Of a stretch of DNA of 64,000 bases, positions 35,621-46,000 are shown piece after piece. The translations under genes were made by a program, and so were the position numbers. This DNA is from Fictibacillus nanhaiensis (GTDB taxonomy: Bacteria; Bacillota; Bacilli; Bacillales; Fictibacillaceae), in contig JAEACG010000001.1 of NCBI GenBank assembly GCA_016401345.1, positions 186,001 through 250,000 of the forward strand. Reading direction: 5' to 3'. Under the pieces are notes generated by a model. That model ran no database searches, had not been told where the DNA came from, and saw nothing but the letters and a program-made list of their open reading frames with translations. Each line of letters opens with the position of its first letter. Positions within the stretch are counted from its first letter, which is position 1.

Positions 35621-36460
35621 TTATTTGGTGACTTCTTTTATGATTGGATTTTCATCATAGCTGATCCAATCACTCCAGCTGCCAGCATATAAAGCTTTAT
35701 TCGTGATACCCGCTTCATCCATAGCCAGTATGTTAACGCAGGCCGTTACACCAGAACCGCAATATACAATAACAGGTTTGCATTCATTCATTCCACTATA
35801 CTTCGCTTCTAGTTCTTGCCGGCTTTTCCACCAACCAGGCTTTTGCATATGACTTTCCCAAGGTATGTTTCTGGCACTCGGTATATGCCCTGCCTTATGA
35901 TCGATAGGCTCGATCTCTCCTTTAAATCGTTTTGGTTCTCGTGCATCTATGATAAGAGTATCCTTATTGTTCATTTCATGAATGACGTCATCTTTATTCC
36001 TTAACATTTCATCTCTTACTTTTGGTGTAAAATGTGCAGGTTTTTCGACAGGCATTTTACTTGAGATGACATATCCTTTTTCTTTATAGTGTGTATAGCC
36101 GCCTTGCATGACATATACGTGATCGTGCCCTAAGTATTTCAAGATCCACCAAAGTCTTGCAGCCATGCTGCCTGATTGATCATCATAGGCGACGACAATT
36201 TTTTCTTGGTCAACTCCACAACGGCTAAAAAATTGTGATAGTATGTTTACGGAAGGTAATGGATGACGGCCACCATGGGTTGATACGGTGCTTGAGAGAT
36301 GTTGCTCAAGATCAGCATAAATGGCACCTTCGATGTGATCGTTCTTATACAGTTCATAACCCTTTAAGGGTTCAGCTAGTGAGAATCTGCAATCAAAGAT
36401 CACGATATCAGCACTGTTCACTTTTTGGTTCACCCATTCAGGACTTACGAAATTCGACAT
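35621..36460 (-). CDS. Two-domain sulfurtransferase (rhodanese/3-mercaptopyruvate type)
   Basis: A 279-residue protein with an inactive N-terminal rhodanese domain (VIFDCRFSLAEP, GGRHPLPS) and an active C-terminal one (IIDAREPKRFKG, then YCGSGVTACVN with the catalytic Cys). The CGSGVTA loop is more like 3-mercaptopyruvate sulfurtransferase than thiosulfate sulfurtransferase. It moves sulfane sulfur to cyanide or a thiol acceptor. AGGAGGTCAAAT precedes the ATG. A link to selenium delivery is possible but not supported by position. Confidence 0.88.
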   Translation of the reverse strand: MSNFVSPEWVNQKVNSADIVIFDCRFSLAEPLKGYELYKNDHIEGAIYADLEQHLSSTVSTHGGRHPLPSVNILSQFFSRCGVDQEKIVVAYDDQSGSMAARLWWILKYLGHDHVYVMQGGYTHYKEKGYVISSKMPVEKPAHFTPKVRDEMLRNKDDVIHEMNNKDTLIIDAREPKRFKGEIEPIDHKAGHIPSARNIPWESHMQKPGWWKSRQELEAKYSGMNECKPVIVYCGSGVTACVNILAMDEAGITNKALYAGSWSDWISYDENPIIKEVTK

Positions 36461-36554
36461 ATTTGACCTCCTGTTTTATGAAGTAGTTCGTTATTTTAAC
36501 TACATCTAGGGAAAGCTGTAACTATTAGAAAAGATAGAAAGAAGTGACGTACAG

Positions 36555-38057
36555 ATGATACATAGTATTCCTAACGCATCCATCGTTTTGTTCGGAGCGA
36601 CTGGTGACCTTGCACACAGAAAACTCTTCCCTGCTCTTTATCAATTGTATCAAAAGGGACATATGAAAGAGAACTTTTCTGTTGTAGGTGTTTCAAGAAA
36701 AGAATTCTCTCACGAAGAGTTTCAAACTGAAGTTATATCTGCTATTCATGAACATGCACAAGGTGCAGATCAACAAATCGTAGAAAAGTTTGCATCTCAT
36801 TTTTATTACCTAAAGATGGATGTATCGAGTGAAGCGAGCTATCACGAGCTCGAAGAACTATTGAACGTACTTGATAGAGATTATCAAACAAACGGAAACC
36901 GCCTGTACTATCTTGCGATGGCACCAAAGTTCTTCGGAACGATTCCTACTTTCTTAAAGTCAGAAGGAATCACGAACACTGAGGGCTGGCAACGAATCGT
37001 AATCGAAAAACCATTCGGTAATGACTTGCCTTCTGCGACAAAATTGAACGAAGAGATTCAACAAAGTTTTAATGAAAATGATATTTACCGTATCGACCAC
37101 TATCTTGGAAAAGAGATGGTTCAAAACATACAAGTGATCCGTTTTGGAAATGCGATCTTTGAATCCATCTGGAACAACAAGTATATTGACTCTGTTCAGA
37201 TTACATCGAGTGAAACACTAGGTGTTGAAGATCGAGCCGCTTATTATGAAAAATCGGGCGCTCTACTTGATATGGTTCAAAACCATATGCTACAGATGGT
37301 CATGATGGTTGCAATGGAACCACCAGGTGAACTGAAACCTGAACATATTCGGGACGAAAAAGTAAAAGTTCTTCGATCCCTCCGCTTCTTTAATGAAGAA
37401 GAAGTGAAGAAGAATGTGATCCGCGGACAATATTCTGAAGGAACGATGAATGGAAAACAAGTACCTCGTTATTTGAACGAAGATAATGTTGACCCTGAGT
37501 CTAAGACTGAAACATTTGTAGCAGCTAAGCTATTTATTGATAATTTCCGTTGGACAGGCGTCCCATTCTACATCAGAACAGGTAAGCGCATGGCTGTGAA
37601 ATCTACTGAGATCGTCATTCAATTTAAACAAGGTCCGATGGCACTCTACCATGCCAACACAGAAAATTATCAGCCTAACTTATTAAGAATTCATGTTCAA
37701 CCAGATGAAGGTGTTAGCCTTACACTTAATGCCAAACCAAAAGGTGATACTCCTGATCTCTTACCGATCGATATGACTTACAACAACAATAATACGGCAG
37801 AAATGAATTCACCTGAAGCATACGAGAAGCTTCTGCACGATTGTCTTCTAGGTAATTCCACTTATTTCACACGATGGGACGAAGTTGCACTCAGCTGGGA
37901 TTTTATTGACCGCATCACAAAATCTTGGGCTGAAGGAACAGGAGCTCCGATCACAAATTATCCATCAGGCAGCATGGGACCCATCGAAGCAGACGAACTT
38001 TTAAAAGCTGATGGGCATTCTTGGTGGGAACCTACAAAAGTTAGAGAGGAATGTTAG
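36555..38057 (+). CDS. zwf: Glucose-6-phosphate 1-dehydrogenase
   Basis: A 500-residue enzyme for the first step of the oxidative pentose phosphate pathway, reducing NADP+. FGATGDLAHRKLFPAL (13-28) is the dinucleotide site and RIDHYLGKEMVQN (179-191) is the glucose-6-phosphate signature with the catalytic His182 region. The length is normal. The start follows AGAAGTGACG. The next gene begins four bases after its stop, so they are cotranscribed. Confidence 0.95.
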   Translation: MIHSIPNASIVLFGATGDLAHRKLFPALYQLYQKGHMKENFSVVGVSRKEFSHEEFQTEVISAIHEHAQGADQQIVEKFASHFYYLKMDVSSEASYHELEELLNVLDRDYQTNGNRLYYLAMAPKFFGTIPTFLKSEGITNTEGWQRIVIEKPFGNDLPSATKLNEEIQQSFNENDIYRIDHYLGKEMVQNIQVIRFGNAIFESIWNNKYIDSVQITSSETLGVEDRAAYYEKSGALLDMVQNHMLQMVMMVAMEPPGELKPEHIRDEKVKVLRSLRFFNEEEVKKNVIRGQYSEGTMNGKQVPRYLNEDNVDPESKTETFVAAKLFIDNFRWTGVPFYIRTGKRMAVKSTEIVIQFKQGPMALYHANTENYQPNLLRIHVQPDEGVSLTLNAKPKGDTPDLLPIDMTYNNNNTAEMNSPEAYEKLLHDCLLGNSTYFTRWDEVALSWDFIDRITKSWAEGTGAPITNYPSGSMGPIEADELLKADGHSWWEPTKVREEC

Positions 38058-38060
38058 TAC

Positions 38061-38672
38061 ATGAAAATATTTGATGTTTCGTTACCGATTTTTGAAGGAA
38101 TGCCAGTCTATAAAAACAAGCCTGAAAAACAACCAGAGTTCAACACAGCACAAAATGGTCATGTAACCGAAACACGTATTTCTATGGATGTTCATACAGG
38201 AACACATGTGGATGCTCCTCTGCACATGGTTCCTGGTGGAGATACGATTGAAACCCTTCCGATCGAAAAACTCGTTCGTAAAGCTAAAGTAATCGACCTT
38301 ACAAGTTCCACAGGTTTCATTTCCGCTGAAGATCTGGCTGATAAAGATATTCAAAAAGATGATTTTGTCCTATTTAAAACAAAAAATTCCTGGGACACAG
38401 AATTCAATTTTGAATTTATCTACGTTAACAGTGATGCTGCTAAAGTATTGGCTGAAATCGGTGTAGCAGGTGTTGGAATCGACGCTTTAGGTGTAGAGAG
38501 AGCACAAGAAAATCACCCAACTCATAAACAGCTTTTCCAAAACAACATCATTATTATAGAAGGACTTCAGTTAAAGGACGTTCCTGAAGGTGAATATTTA
38601 ATGGTGGCTGCTCCTCTTAAAATAAGAGGGCTAGATGCATCACCTGCAAGAATCGTACTCATTGAACAATAA
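38061..38672 (+). CDS. Cyclase-family metal-dependent hydrolase (kynurenine formamidase-like)
   Basis: A 203-residue protein with the metal-binding motif HTGTHVDAPLHM (45-56), conserved in the cyclase/KynB superfamily. VDLTSSTGFISAED and GVGIDALGVERAQENHPTHKQLF complete the fold. KynB hydrolyses N-formylkynurenine; no other tryptophan-degradation gene is present, so a different amide or ester substrate is likely. GAGGAATGTTAGTAC precedes the ATG. It is the second gene of the zwf operon. Confidence 0.8.
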   Translation: MKIFDVSLPIFEGMPVYKNKPEKQPEFNTAQNGHVTETRISMDVHTGTHVDAPLHMVPGGDTIETLPIEKLVRKAKVIDLTSSTGFISAEDLADKDIQKDDFVLFKTKNSWDTEFNFEFIYVNSDAAKVLAEIGVAGVGIDALGVERAQENHPTHKQLFQNNIIIIEGLQLKDVPEGEYLMVAAPLKIRGLDASPARIVLIEQ

Positions 38673-38679
38673 TAAAAAC

Positions 38680-38722
38680 AAGGGCTTGCATATATTTTCA
38701 TGCAATGCCCTTGTTTTTTTTA
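38680..38722. terminator. Terminator between the cyclase-family gene and the MFS gene
   Basis: AACAAGGGC-TTGCAT and ATGCAA-GCCCTTGTT form a long stem followed by TTTTTT. It faces both convergent genes. Confidence 0.8.
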
Positions 38723-38731
38723 CTTTTTTTT

Positions 38732-39991
38732 CTATTCTAAAGCAGGTTTTAATGGTTGCGTTGGTTTAGGGTCTTTTTTCTCTTCGTCTCCCCCACCCTT
38801 TTCCTTTTCTGGCTTGATAGCAAAAAATGCAGCTATCGCACCAACCATACTCACACCTGCGGAAGTGTAGAAAACAATCTCATGTGACTGTTTCATCAAG
38901 ATAGCATAGATGGGAGGTCCGAGCGCGACACCAACAAACCTCATCGAACTATAGATCGAGGTTATCGTCCCTCTCGCCTCTTTTTCAATTCCTTCTGTAA
39001 TAAGGGCATCTAAACTCGGTAGAGCAGCACCAATCCCTATACCAGCCACAAATAGAGCACCTAAAAGAAAATAGACGTTCTCTGTAAACGTGATTAAAAA
39101 GACTGACCCGCCTAACAACGCCATAGAGATAAACGTACACCACTTCATGACGATTTTATTTTGTTTGATCTTCTTTCCTGCAATAAAGGAGGCTATGGAA
39201 AGTGCTAATAACGGTACAGCGATTACTAATCCTTTCATAACACCCTTCACACCATATTTCTCTTCTAATATAGTCGATAGATAAAACAAGATACCAAACA
39301 GGACAAACATGATAATGCCACCGATTAAGAATATGGCGAACAGCCATCTTCCTTCGTTATGAAAAATTTTCTTTACGTTTTTAAGATATTCTTTAAAAGG
39401 TTGTTGTTCTTGTTCCTTCTTTGGGACTTTGACTAAGAACATGACTAACAAAATAGAGAGAACACAAAACACAGGAATCAGCCAAAACGGTAAAAACCAT
39501 ACGATTGTTGCAAGAAATGCCCCTAGGATAGGACTTAATACTTTTCCAACTGTATTGGATGTTTCGATCAACCCTAAGCCAGAACTGACTTCCTTTTCAT
39601 CTTTAAACATATCTCCTACTAATGGTAGGACAACGGGTGCTGCACCTGAAGAGCCAACACCTTGAAAAAACCTTCCGATAAGTATAAAAGTAAACGCATG
39701 GTCGGATTGCCATGCAGCCCAGCCACAGATCAAACCTCCGATTCCAGCAATAAAAAGACTAGGAATGATTACTTTTTTACGGCCAAAACGGTCAGACAGA
39801 TATCCAGCGATCGGAATCAACAAGATGGCAACGATCGAATACACCGTAATGATTAAAGAAACTTGAAAAGAGCTGATGTTAAGTTCTTTTCCGATCTCAG
39901 GCAAAACGGGTATCAGCATAGAATTCCCCAAAGTCATAACAAGGGGAATGGATGCGAGTGCAAGTAAGTCCCACTTTTTCTTTGCTTCCAT
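38732..39991 (-). CDS. MFS multidrug-type exporter
   Basis: A 419-residue transporter with 12 helices. SIAGYLSDRFGRKKVIIP-type sequence near residue 65 is the loop 2-3 signature. The first 60 residues and GRFFQGVGSSGAAPVV resemble drug:H+ antiporters of the Tet/Bmr group. The substrate is unknown. The protein ends in a charged tail (KEKGGGDEEKKDPKPTQ). The ATG after GGAGGAAATT is chosen over an upstream in-frame TTG. Confidence 0.83.
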   Translation of the reverse strand: MEAKKKWDLLALASIPLVMTLGNSMLIPVLPEIGKELNISSFQVSLIITVYSIVAILLIPIAGYLSDRFGRKKVIIPSLFIAGIGGLICGWAAWQSDHAFTFILIGRFFQGVGSSGAAPVVLPLVGDMFKDEKEVSSGLGLIETSNTVGKVLSPILGAFLATIVWFLPFWLIPVFCVLSILLVMFLVKVPKKEQEQQPFKEYLKNVKKIFHNEGRWLFAIFLIGGIIMFVLFGILFYLSTILEEKYGVKGVMKGLVIAVPLLALSIASFIAGKKIKQNKIVMKWCTFISMALLGGSVFLITFTENVYFLLGALFVAGIGIGAALPSLDALITEGIEKEARGTITSIYSSMRFVGVALGPPIYAILMKQSHEIVFYTSAGVSMVGAIAAFFAIKPEKEKGGGDEEKKDPKPTQPLKPALE

Positions 39992-40151
39992 AATTTCCTC
40001 CAAAACCGTACTATTACATCTTTAGTATTGTAAAAAGTCATAAAACCATACAAGAAAATCCACCCATTGACTCATGAAAGCAAATAAAGCTACACTAATG
40101 GCAACGTTTCATTTGTTAATCGTGCGAAATGTAGAAAGGAAGTTAATTTTT

Positions 40152-41309
40152 GTGGAACATTTATTAAACAGCAAAGCTAAAGACATTCAAATTTCAGGAA
40201 TTCGTAAATTCTTTAATGAAGTTTCTAAGTTCCCTAACGCGATCTCATTAACATTAGGACAACCTGACTTTCCAACTCCTATGCATGTTAAAGAAGCAGC
40301 CATCAGAGCGATACATAATAATCAAACGGTATATTCTCATAACGCAGGGTATATAGAGCTAAGAGAAGCTGCCTCTTCTTTCTTACAAGAAAAATATTCC
40401 CTTCATTATGATCCTGCTTCAGAAATAATCGTAACAGCCGGGGCGAGTGAAGCGATCGACATAACCTTGCGAACCATCTTAAGTGAAGGTGATGATGTTC
40501 TTCTTCCTGCTCCCATCTATCCTGGTTATGAACCCGTAATTACCCTTTGCGGTGCGAATACTATCTATATTGATACAACACAAACAGGTTTTAAAGTGAC
40601 GCCCGAACTAATTGAAAAACATATAACAAAAAAGACGAAAGCCATCATCATTCCCTCTCCTTCTAATCCGACAGGTATTGTTTTAGAGGATCATGATTTA
40701 CAGGCTCTTGCTCACTATTTTTCTAATAAAGAAATCTTTGTAATATCTGATGAGATCTATAGCGAACTAAAATACGAAGGTGAACATCGATCGATCGCGA
40801 ACTATGAAGGCATGCGTGAAAAAACATTTGTTATCAACGGACTTTCAAAGTCACACAGCATGACCGGTTGGAGAATCGGATTGCTTTTCGGACCAAGTAA
40901 TCTCATGCAGCATGTTTTGAAAGTTCATCAGTATAATGTCACATGTGCTTCAACCATTTCTCAAGCCGCTGCGATCCGGGCATTAACAAAAGGCAAGAAT
41001 GACGCGTTCGATATGCGTAACGCTTACAAAGAACGGTTAGATTATTGTTACGATCGACTTCACGAGATGGGGTTAACGTTCGAAAAACCAAATGGGGCAT
41101 TTTATCTCTTTATTTCGATAAAAAAATATGGACTCTCCTCTTATGATTTTGCTTTAAAGCTTTTACAAGAACAAGAAGTGGCTGTAGTACCAGGTGATGC
41201 TTTTACAGTTATCGGAGAAGGATATGTACGAATCTCCTATGCGGCTTCGCTAGAACAGTTAAAAAAAGGTATGGATGGCATAGAAAACTTTATAAATTCC
41301 CTTACGTAA
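40152..41309 (+). CDS. patA: PatA-type aminotransferase
   Basis: A 385-residue class I PLP aminotransferase. FPNAISLTLGQPDFPTP, PSNPTGIV, ISDEIYSEL and the lysine in NGLSKSHSMTGWR mark the fold. The N-terminus VEHLLNSKAKDIQISGIRKF matches B. subtilis PatA, which acts on N-acetyl-L,L-diaminopimelate. The GTG start follows AAAGGAAG; an upstream ATG would add 26 unconserved residues. It has no dap neighbours here, but a MurE-like ligase follows 130 bases downstream. Confidence 0.82.
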   Translation: MEHLLNSKAKDIQISGIRKFFNEVSKFPNAISLTLGQPDFPTPMHVKEAAIRAIHNNQTVYSHNAGYIELREAASSFLQEKYSLHYDPASEIIVTAGASEAIDITLRTILSEGDDVLLPAPIYPGYEPVITLCGANTIYIDTTQTGFKVTPELIEKHITKKTKAIIIPSPSNPTGIVLEDHDLQALAHYFSNKEIFVISDEIYSELKYEGEHRSIANYEGMREKTFVINGLSKSHSMTGWRIGLLFGPSNLMQHVLKVHQYNVTCASTISQAAAIRALTKGKNDAFDMRNAYKERLDYCYDRLHEMGLTFEKPNGAFYLFISIKKYGLSSYDFALKLLQEQEVAVVPGDAFTVIGEGYVRISYAASLEQLKKGMDGIENFINSLT

Positions 41310-41336
41310 ACTGCCCTCAAACTGGGCAGTTTTTTC
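41308..41336 (+). terminator. Terminator downstream of patA
   Basis: AAACTGCCC and GGGCAGTTT are followed by TTTT. Confidence 0.8.
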
Positions 41337-41437
41337 GAATAAGTTAACATAAACATATTACGGTTAATTTAAAGTTCCTGAATAAGAACTTTAATTAGAA
41401 AAAAACTAAAATTAATTTATTCAAAGGATGCGTTTTT

Positions 41438-42892
41438 GTGAAGTTAAAAGCTATATTAAGTCACTTATCTATACGATCTACCATTGAGGATGACCTAGAG
41501 ATCACCGGCATTACATCCCACTCTAAAAAAGTTAAGCCCGGAAACTTGTTTTTTGCGATCTCAGGTGTTCAAGCTGATGGCCATCAGTACATACAAGAGG
41601 CGTTTGATAATGGTGCAGCAGCTGTGATCGGTGAATATGATGAGAACATCGGTCCTGGTGTTTATATTTACGCTGAAGAAACGAAGCGTTTATTAAGTCT
41701 AGCTGCTTCCTACTTTTATGAAGAGCCCTATAAGAAACATAAGATGACGGGTATTACAGGAACGAACGGAAAAACAACAACATCCTTTTTATTACAGCAT
41801 ATCCTCCATGTTCACGGTATGACTTCCGCTCTTCTCGGTACGGTATATCATTATATCAATTCTGAAATTGTGAAAAGTTCACACACGACACCAGATCCTG
41901 TTACTCTACAGAAGATGCTCTTAGAAAGTAATGATGATGTAGTTGTTATGGAAGTGAGTTCACATGGGATCGAACAGAATAGGATTGATGGGATTACGTA
42001 TGATCAAGCGATCTTTCTCAATTTAACTCACGATCATCTTGATTATCATGGAACGATGGAATCATATTTCCTCTGTAAATCTAAATTATTTTCATATTTG
42101 AAGAATAGAGGAACGGCAATCATCTGCAGTGAAGGTGAATATGGCAAGCGGTTACGGGATGAACTGCGGTCAGAAAATGACTTGCAGATTTGGACCTATG
42201 GTAAACGAAAGTCTGATGATTTTTATATTGAAGACGTCGGAATAGATTCTTTTAACCTTGTACATGAAACACTACAGGTAACCGTTTCGTTACCATTACC
42301 AGGAGAATATAACGCCCTTAACACGACTGCCGCGATCGCCGCTGCTTTAGATTATGGGATTCCTATAAAAAACTCTGTTGAATATCTAAAAAGCTTCGGT
42401 GGAATCCCTGGTCGCTTTGAAGAGATCACACTTCATAACGGGACAGAAGTGATCGTGGATTATGCGCATACTCCTGATGGAGTCTCTCAAGTGCTTGAAG
42501 CAGCGAGTAAAAAAGCGGGAGACAGACCTCTTTATCATGTATTTGGATTTAGAGGAAACAGAGATCTATCAAAACGGTCTGATATGATTAAGATCTCTTT
42601 AGAGTACAGTACGAAGACTGTCTTAACGGTAGATGATTTGAACGGTATAGATCGTGATCAACTTCTTCTAGAAACAAAAGAAGCGATCCCTAGATCTTCT
42701 CACCAACCTGTAATCATAGGAGATCGGACTGATGCTATATTCTTTGCTCTAAAAGAAGCTCCAGCAAACTCAGTAGTAATCATAACGGGTAAAGGACCTG
42801 AAAAGTATAAAGAAGCTTACAACCATCCTTCAACCTCTGATCTTGCTTCTGTAGAGCTGTATCAGACTTTAAACAAACCGACTTTCATATAA
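41438..42892 (+). CDS. MurE-like UDP-MurNAc-tripeptide ligase, stand-alone
   Basis: A 484-residue Mur ligase. The N-terminal domain (LEITGITSHSKKVKPGNLFFAI) binds the UDP-nucleotide. TGITGTNGKTTTSF is the ATP P-loop, VMEVSSHG and NLTHDHLDYHGTMESYF follow, and K in LCKSKLF is the probable carbamylated lysine. The site where diaminopimelate-adding MurE has DNPR reads TVDDLNGIDRD, so the acceptor may not be meso-diaminopimelate. It is not in a division and cell wall cluster. The start is GTG after AAAGGATG. It may be a second MurE with another acceptor; that is inference. Confidence 0.75.
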   Translation: MKLKAILSHLSIRSTIEDDLEITGITSHSKKVKPGNLFFAISGVQADGHQYIQEAFDNGAAAVIGEYDENIGPGVYIYAEETKRLLSLAASYFYEEPYKKHKMTGITGTNGKTTTSFLLQHILHVHGMTSALLGTVYHYINSEIVKSSHTTPDPVTLQKMLLESNDDVVVMEVSSHGIEQNRIDGITYDQAIFLNLTHDHLDYHGTMESYFLCKSKLFSYLKNRGTAIICSEGEYGKRLRDELRSENDLQIWTYGKRKSDDFYIEDVGIDSFNLVHETLQVTVSLPLPGEYNALNTTAAIAAALDYGIPIKNSVEYLKSFGGIPGRFEEITLHNGTEVIVDYAHTPDGVSQVLEAASKKAGDRPLYHVFGFRGNRDLSKRSDMIKISLEYSTKTVLTVDDLNGIDRDQLLLETKEAIPRSSHQPVIIGDRTDAIFFALKEAPANSVVIITGKGPEKYKEAYNHPSTSDLASVELYQTLNKPTFI

Positions 42893-42910
42893 AAAATAGC
42901 AATCCTTATA

Positions 42911-42955
42911 AAAAAACAGCATCCTCATCAATGAGGATGCTGTTCTTATTTTTAA
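42911..42955. terminator. Terminator between the MurE-like gene and dynA
   Basis: AACAGCATCCTCAT and ATGAGGATGCTGTT form a strong stem with A and T flanks. It faces both convergent genes. Confidence 0.85.
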
Positions 42956-43047
42956 AAAGTCTTTTTGAAATCTTAGTTGCATTGGGATGTAGTTGGTCTT
43001 CGTTCCAAGTGCTTGCTTTCCACGAATCTATCGAGTACATGTTAAGA

Positions 43048-46000
43048 TTATTCTTCAAGTTGTTCAAACTTTGATAAAGATTGATTTAATTCTTGAATTT
43101 TTGCCTCTAGATCGCCAGGCTTTTTCAATTCTTCAAAGTAGGAAACTACCTGATTTACAATGTAAGTCTTTGCTTCTTTTTCTGTGTTAACTAACACATC
43201 TTCATAATGCTGTGTAAGCTTTTTATCAGCTTCTACCAACCAATTCTCCACTTCATGATCTATCTCATCCACAAGATGATTTTTCAGCTCGTTCGAACCA
43301 CTTTGTTCAAAGAACTGCTTCGGATTTTTAAAATATGATAACCATTTCTTAAGTTTCGTTTCATCCTTATTTTCAAAATCTAAGGAAAAGGATGGTGTTT
43401 TAAATTGATTCCCTGTTTCAGTTCTCTCCTGTAAACTCACACCTTCTTGAGCTGCTTTAGAGATCAGATGCTCCATTTTATCTTTCATCTCTTTTTGTAT
43501 CCAATGATCTAATCGTAATGAACAGGCTTTAAATTCTTGGTGCAAATCGTGTGAGATCTTTGCGTGAAGTTCTCTTATACATTCAGCTAACGCATTCTTA
43601 GAATTTTGAACCGCAGCTGGATGGATCGTTTCTTTATAAAAATCATGATAACGAATCAATACACGCTGTTTTATATAATAGAGAAGTTCTTTTTGTTCTT
43701 GCAGAAATTGTTTTTTCGATATACTAATGTAATCATTACTGAAATCAACTAACGTGTTCTCTCTCTTTTGAAGACTCTCTAAATACTCGTCTTCTTTCTC
43801 CATTCTTTGAACTGTTTCTTTGATCATATTTTCTATGACCACGCTTGCGTGTTTTAAAGATGATCTTGCACTCTTGATCATTGCGTTTTCTAACTCATGT
43901 TCGATGTAATGAGTTAAGCTAGATGAAAATGCAGCAAAACCACTTTCTGCACGCTTACTAGGAATCAGTTCGTTTTTACTAGAAACCGGAAATAATCTTG
44001 GATTTCGGATACCAAATGTCAGAAGATTGCTCTTCACATGATGTACGACATCGTTCTTGTCTTCTTCCGTTTCAGCTAGATCGGCAGCATTGATCGCAAA
44101 GAACATCTTATCTGATGAAAAAGTATCTTTAATTCTTCCTAACTGGATCAAAAATTCGCGGTCTGCATATGAAAATGCATGGTTAAAGTACGTAAGATAA
44201 ATGATGATATCTGCATGCTTCATGTATTCAAACGCGACTTCAGTATGGCGAGAATGAATCGAGTTAGCTCCTGGTGTATCAACGAGCACAAGACCTTTTT
44301 CTGTTAACGGACAGCTGTAATAAATCGTGATTTTTTTAATGAAACAAGCTTTTGTTTCATCTGCAGCATATTCGCCAATCTCAGAAATTTCTTTATTTAG
44401 TACATTGCCTAGCTGTTCTCTCGCCCATGCGTAGCCTGCTTTGTATGAAGCCAGTTCCTTGTCTGATGAATCCAATAAATCGTTCAATTCTTTATCTGTT
44501 GTTTTTAAGACATTGTTAAGCTCTTGTTTTAGTTCTTCTTCACTCTTCATCTCAATCATGATCGAACCATGGTGGTGATCACGATCTGGGCATCGTATCT
44601 CATTAATTGCAGCTGTCGTAGGGTTTGGTGAGGAAGGTAGAATACTTTCACCGAATAAAGCGTTGGCAAACGATGATTTACCAGCTGAAAACGCACCAAA
44701 GAGAACCATCGTAAACGATCGCTTATCTAGTCTCTTCTGCAGCTCTTCCATCTCTGACGCTAAGTGTGAAAGTCCTCTGATCGGCTTTAGTATAGAAGCG
44801 GCTATTGATAACTTTTCGGTTTCTTTCAAGAGAGAATCATTACTTGAATGTAACGTAACGTTATGTTCCTCTTCATATTGCTCCTTCAAGTTTTCAATTG
44901 GTTCTTTTTCAAACTTTTTCTTAAACATCTCGATAGATAAAGGCTGATATTCAGCAAGAAACTTTCTTTCAAATTCATATACAGATCGAACACCCGATAA
45001 ATCAGCATACAGTATCTCATGAAGTTCATGTTTTTGCTCATCCCAATTTTCTGCGATCTCTTTTTCCTGCTGCAGCGTTTTTATCTCATCCTCTAACCTA
45101 TTCAACTCTTCTTTTAAGTTGGATAACTCACGGCCAACTTTTATATTTAAACATGCTTTTACAGAATTTATACAATTTGTAATCTGGTGACGGGCTAGTC
45201 TTTTCACTTCATTTGAAATGTTGTTGCAATAGTTTAAAAGACCTTGCCCTTGAGCTGAAAGACCTGGTGTAACGAATGAATGTAACATTTCTTTATTTAC
45301 TTTAACAGGTTCCCAATCTGGGAGGTTATGGTCCACTTCTTTTTGAAGAGTGCTTACATAGTTTTGCGCATGCCAGTTGATATGAGCGTCGATCGACTTT
45401 TGTAGTTTTTCTGATAAATCTTTTGTTCGATCGTTTCGTTCTTGTTCTGTTTTTTGTTTAGAGAAGAAAATCCCTACTTTAAAGTCTTTTTTAGCAGATT
45501 CGATAAACAAGCCTGCGCTTTCTCTTGTCTCATAGGGCATTAATTGCGCAGATTCTAAAATGTTAACAAGTTGGTTCTTAACACTTTCCTCTTTTTCGAT
45601 GATAACCTGTTCTTTCTGTGATAGTCGTTTTAAAAGATCTTCATGTTCTTTAGAAAAAGAAGCTAATCTCTGACTTACAACATCAATAGTTGCTATACCT
45701 TCTTCTGTTCTTTCTACATAGTCATGCACAAAATGCTGAAGCTGATTATTCACTTGTTTTAATAGAAGAGCATCTTTGTTTTGCTCGATTCTTTTGATAT
45801 AAGCCATAAGAGCAGTTAGGTCATTATGAGCAACATTTTGTTTCTTAACACTTGTGAAAAAGATATGTTCTTTCGGTATTCCATGAGATTGAAAAGAGTC
45901 AAAAACGTTTTCTTTAAAAGCTGTAAACTTCAACTCTTCTTCACGATGCTTATCAATTTGGTTAACGATTAGGCGGACATCTTTTCCTCTCTGAATCAAA

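Noticed and set aside
36461-36554. Possible riboswitch before zwf
   Set aside because: The gap is under 100 bases and shows no extended structure; simple promoters for two divergent genes suffice.
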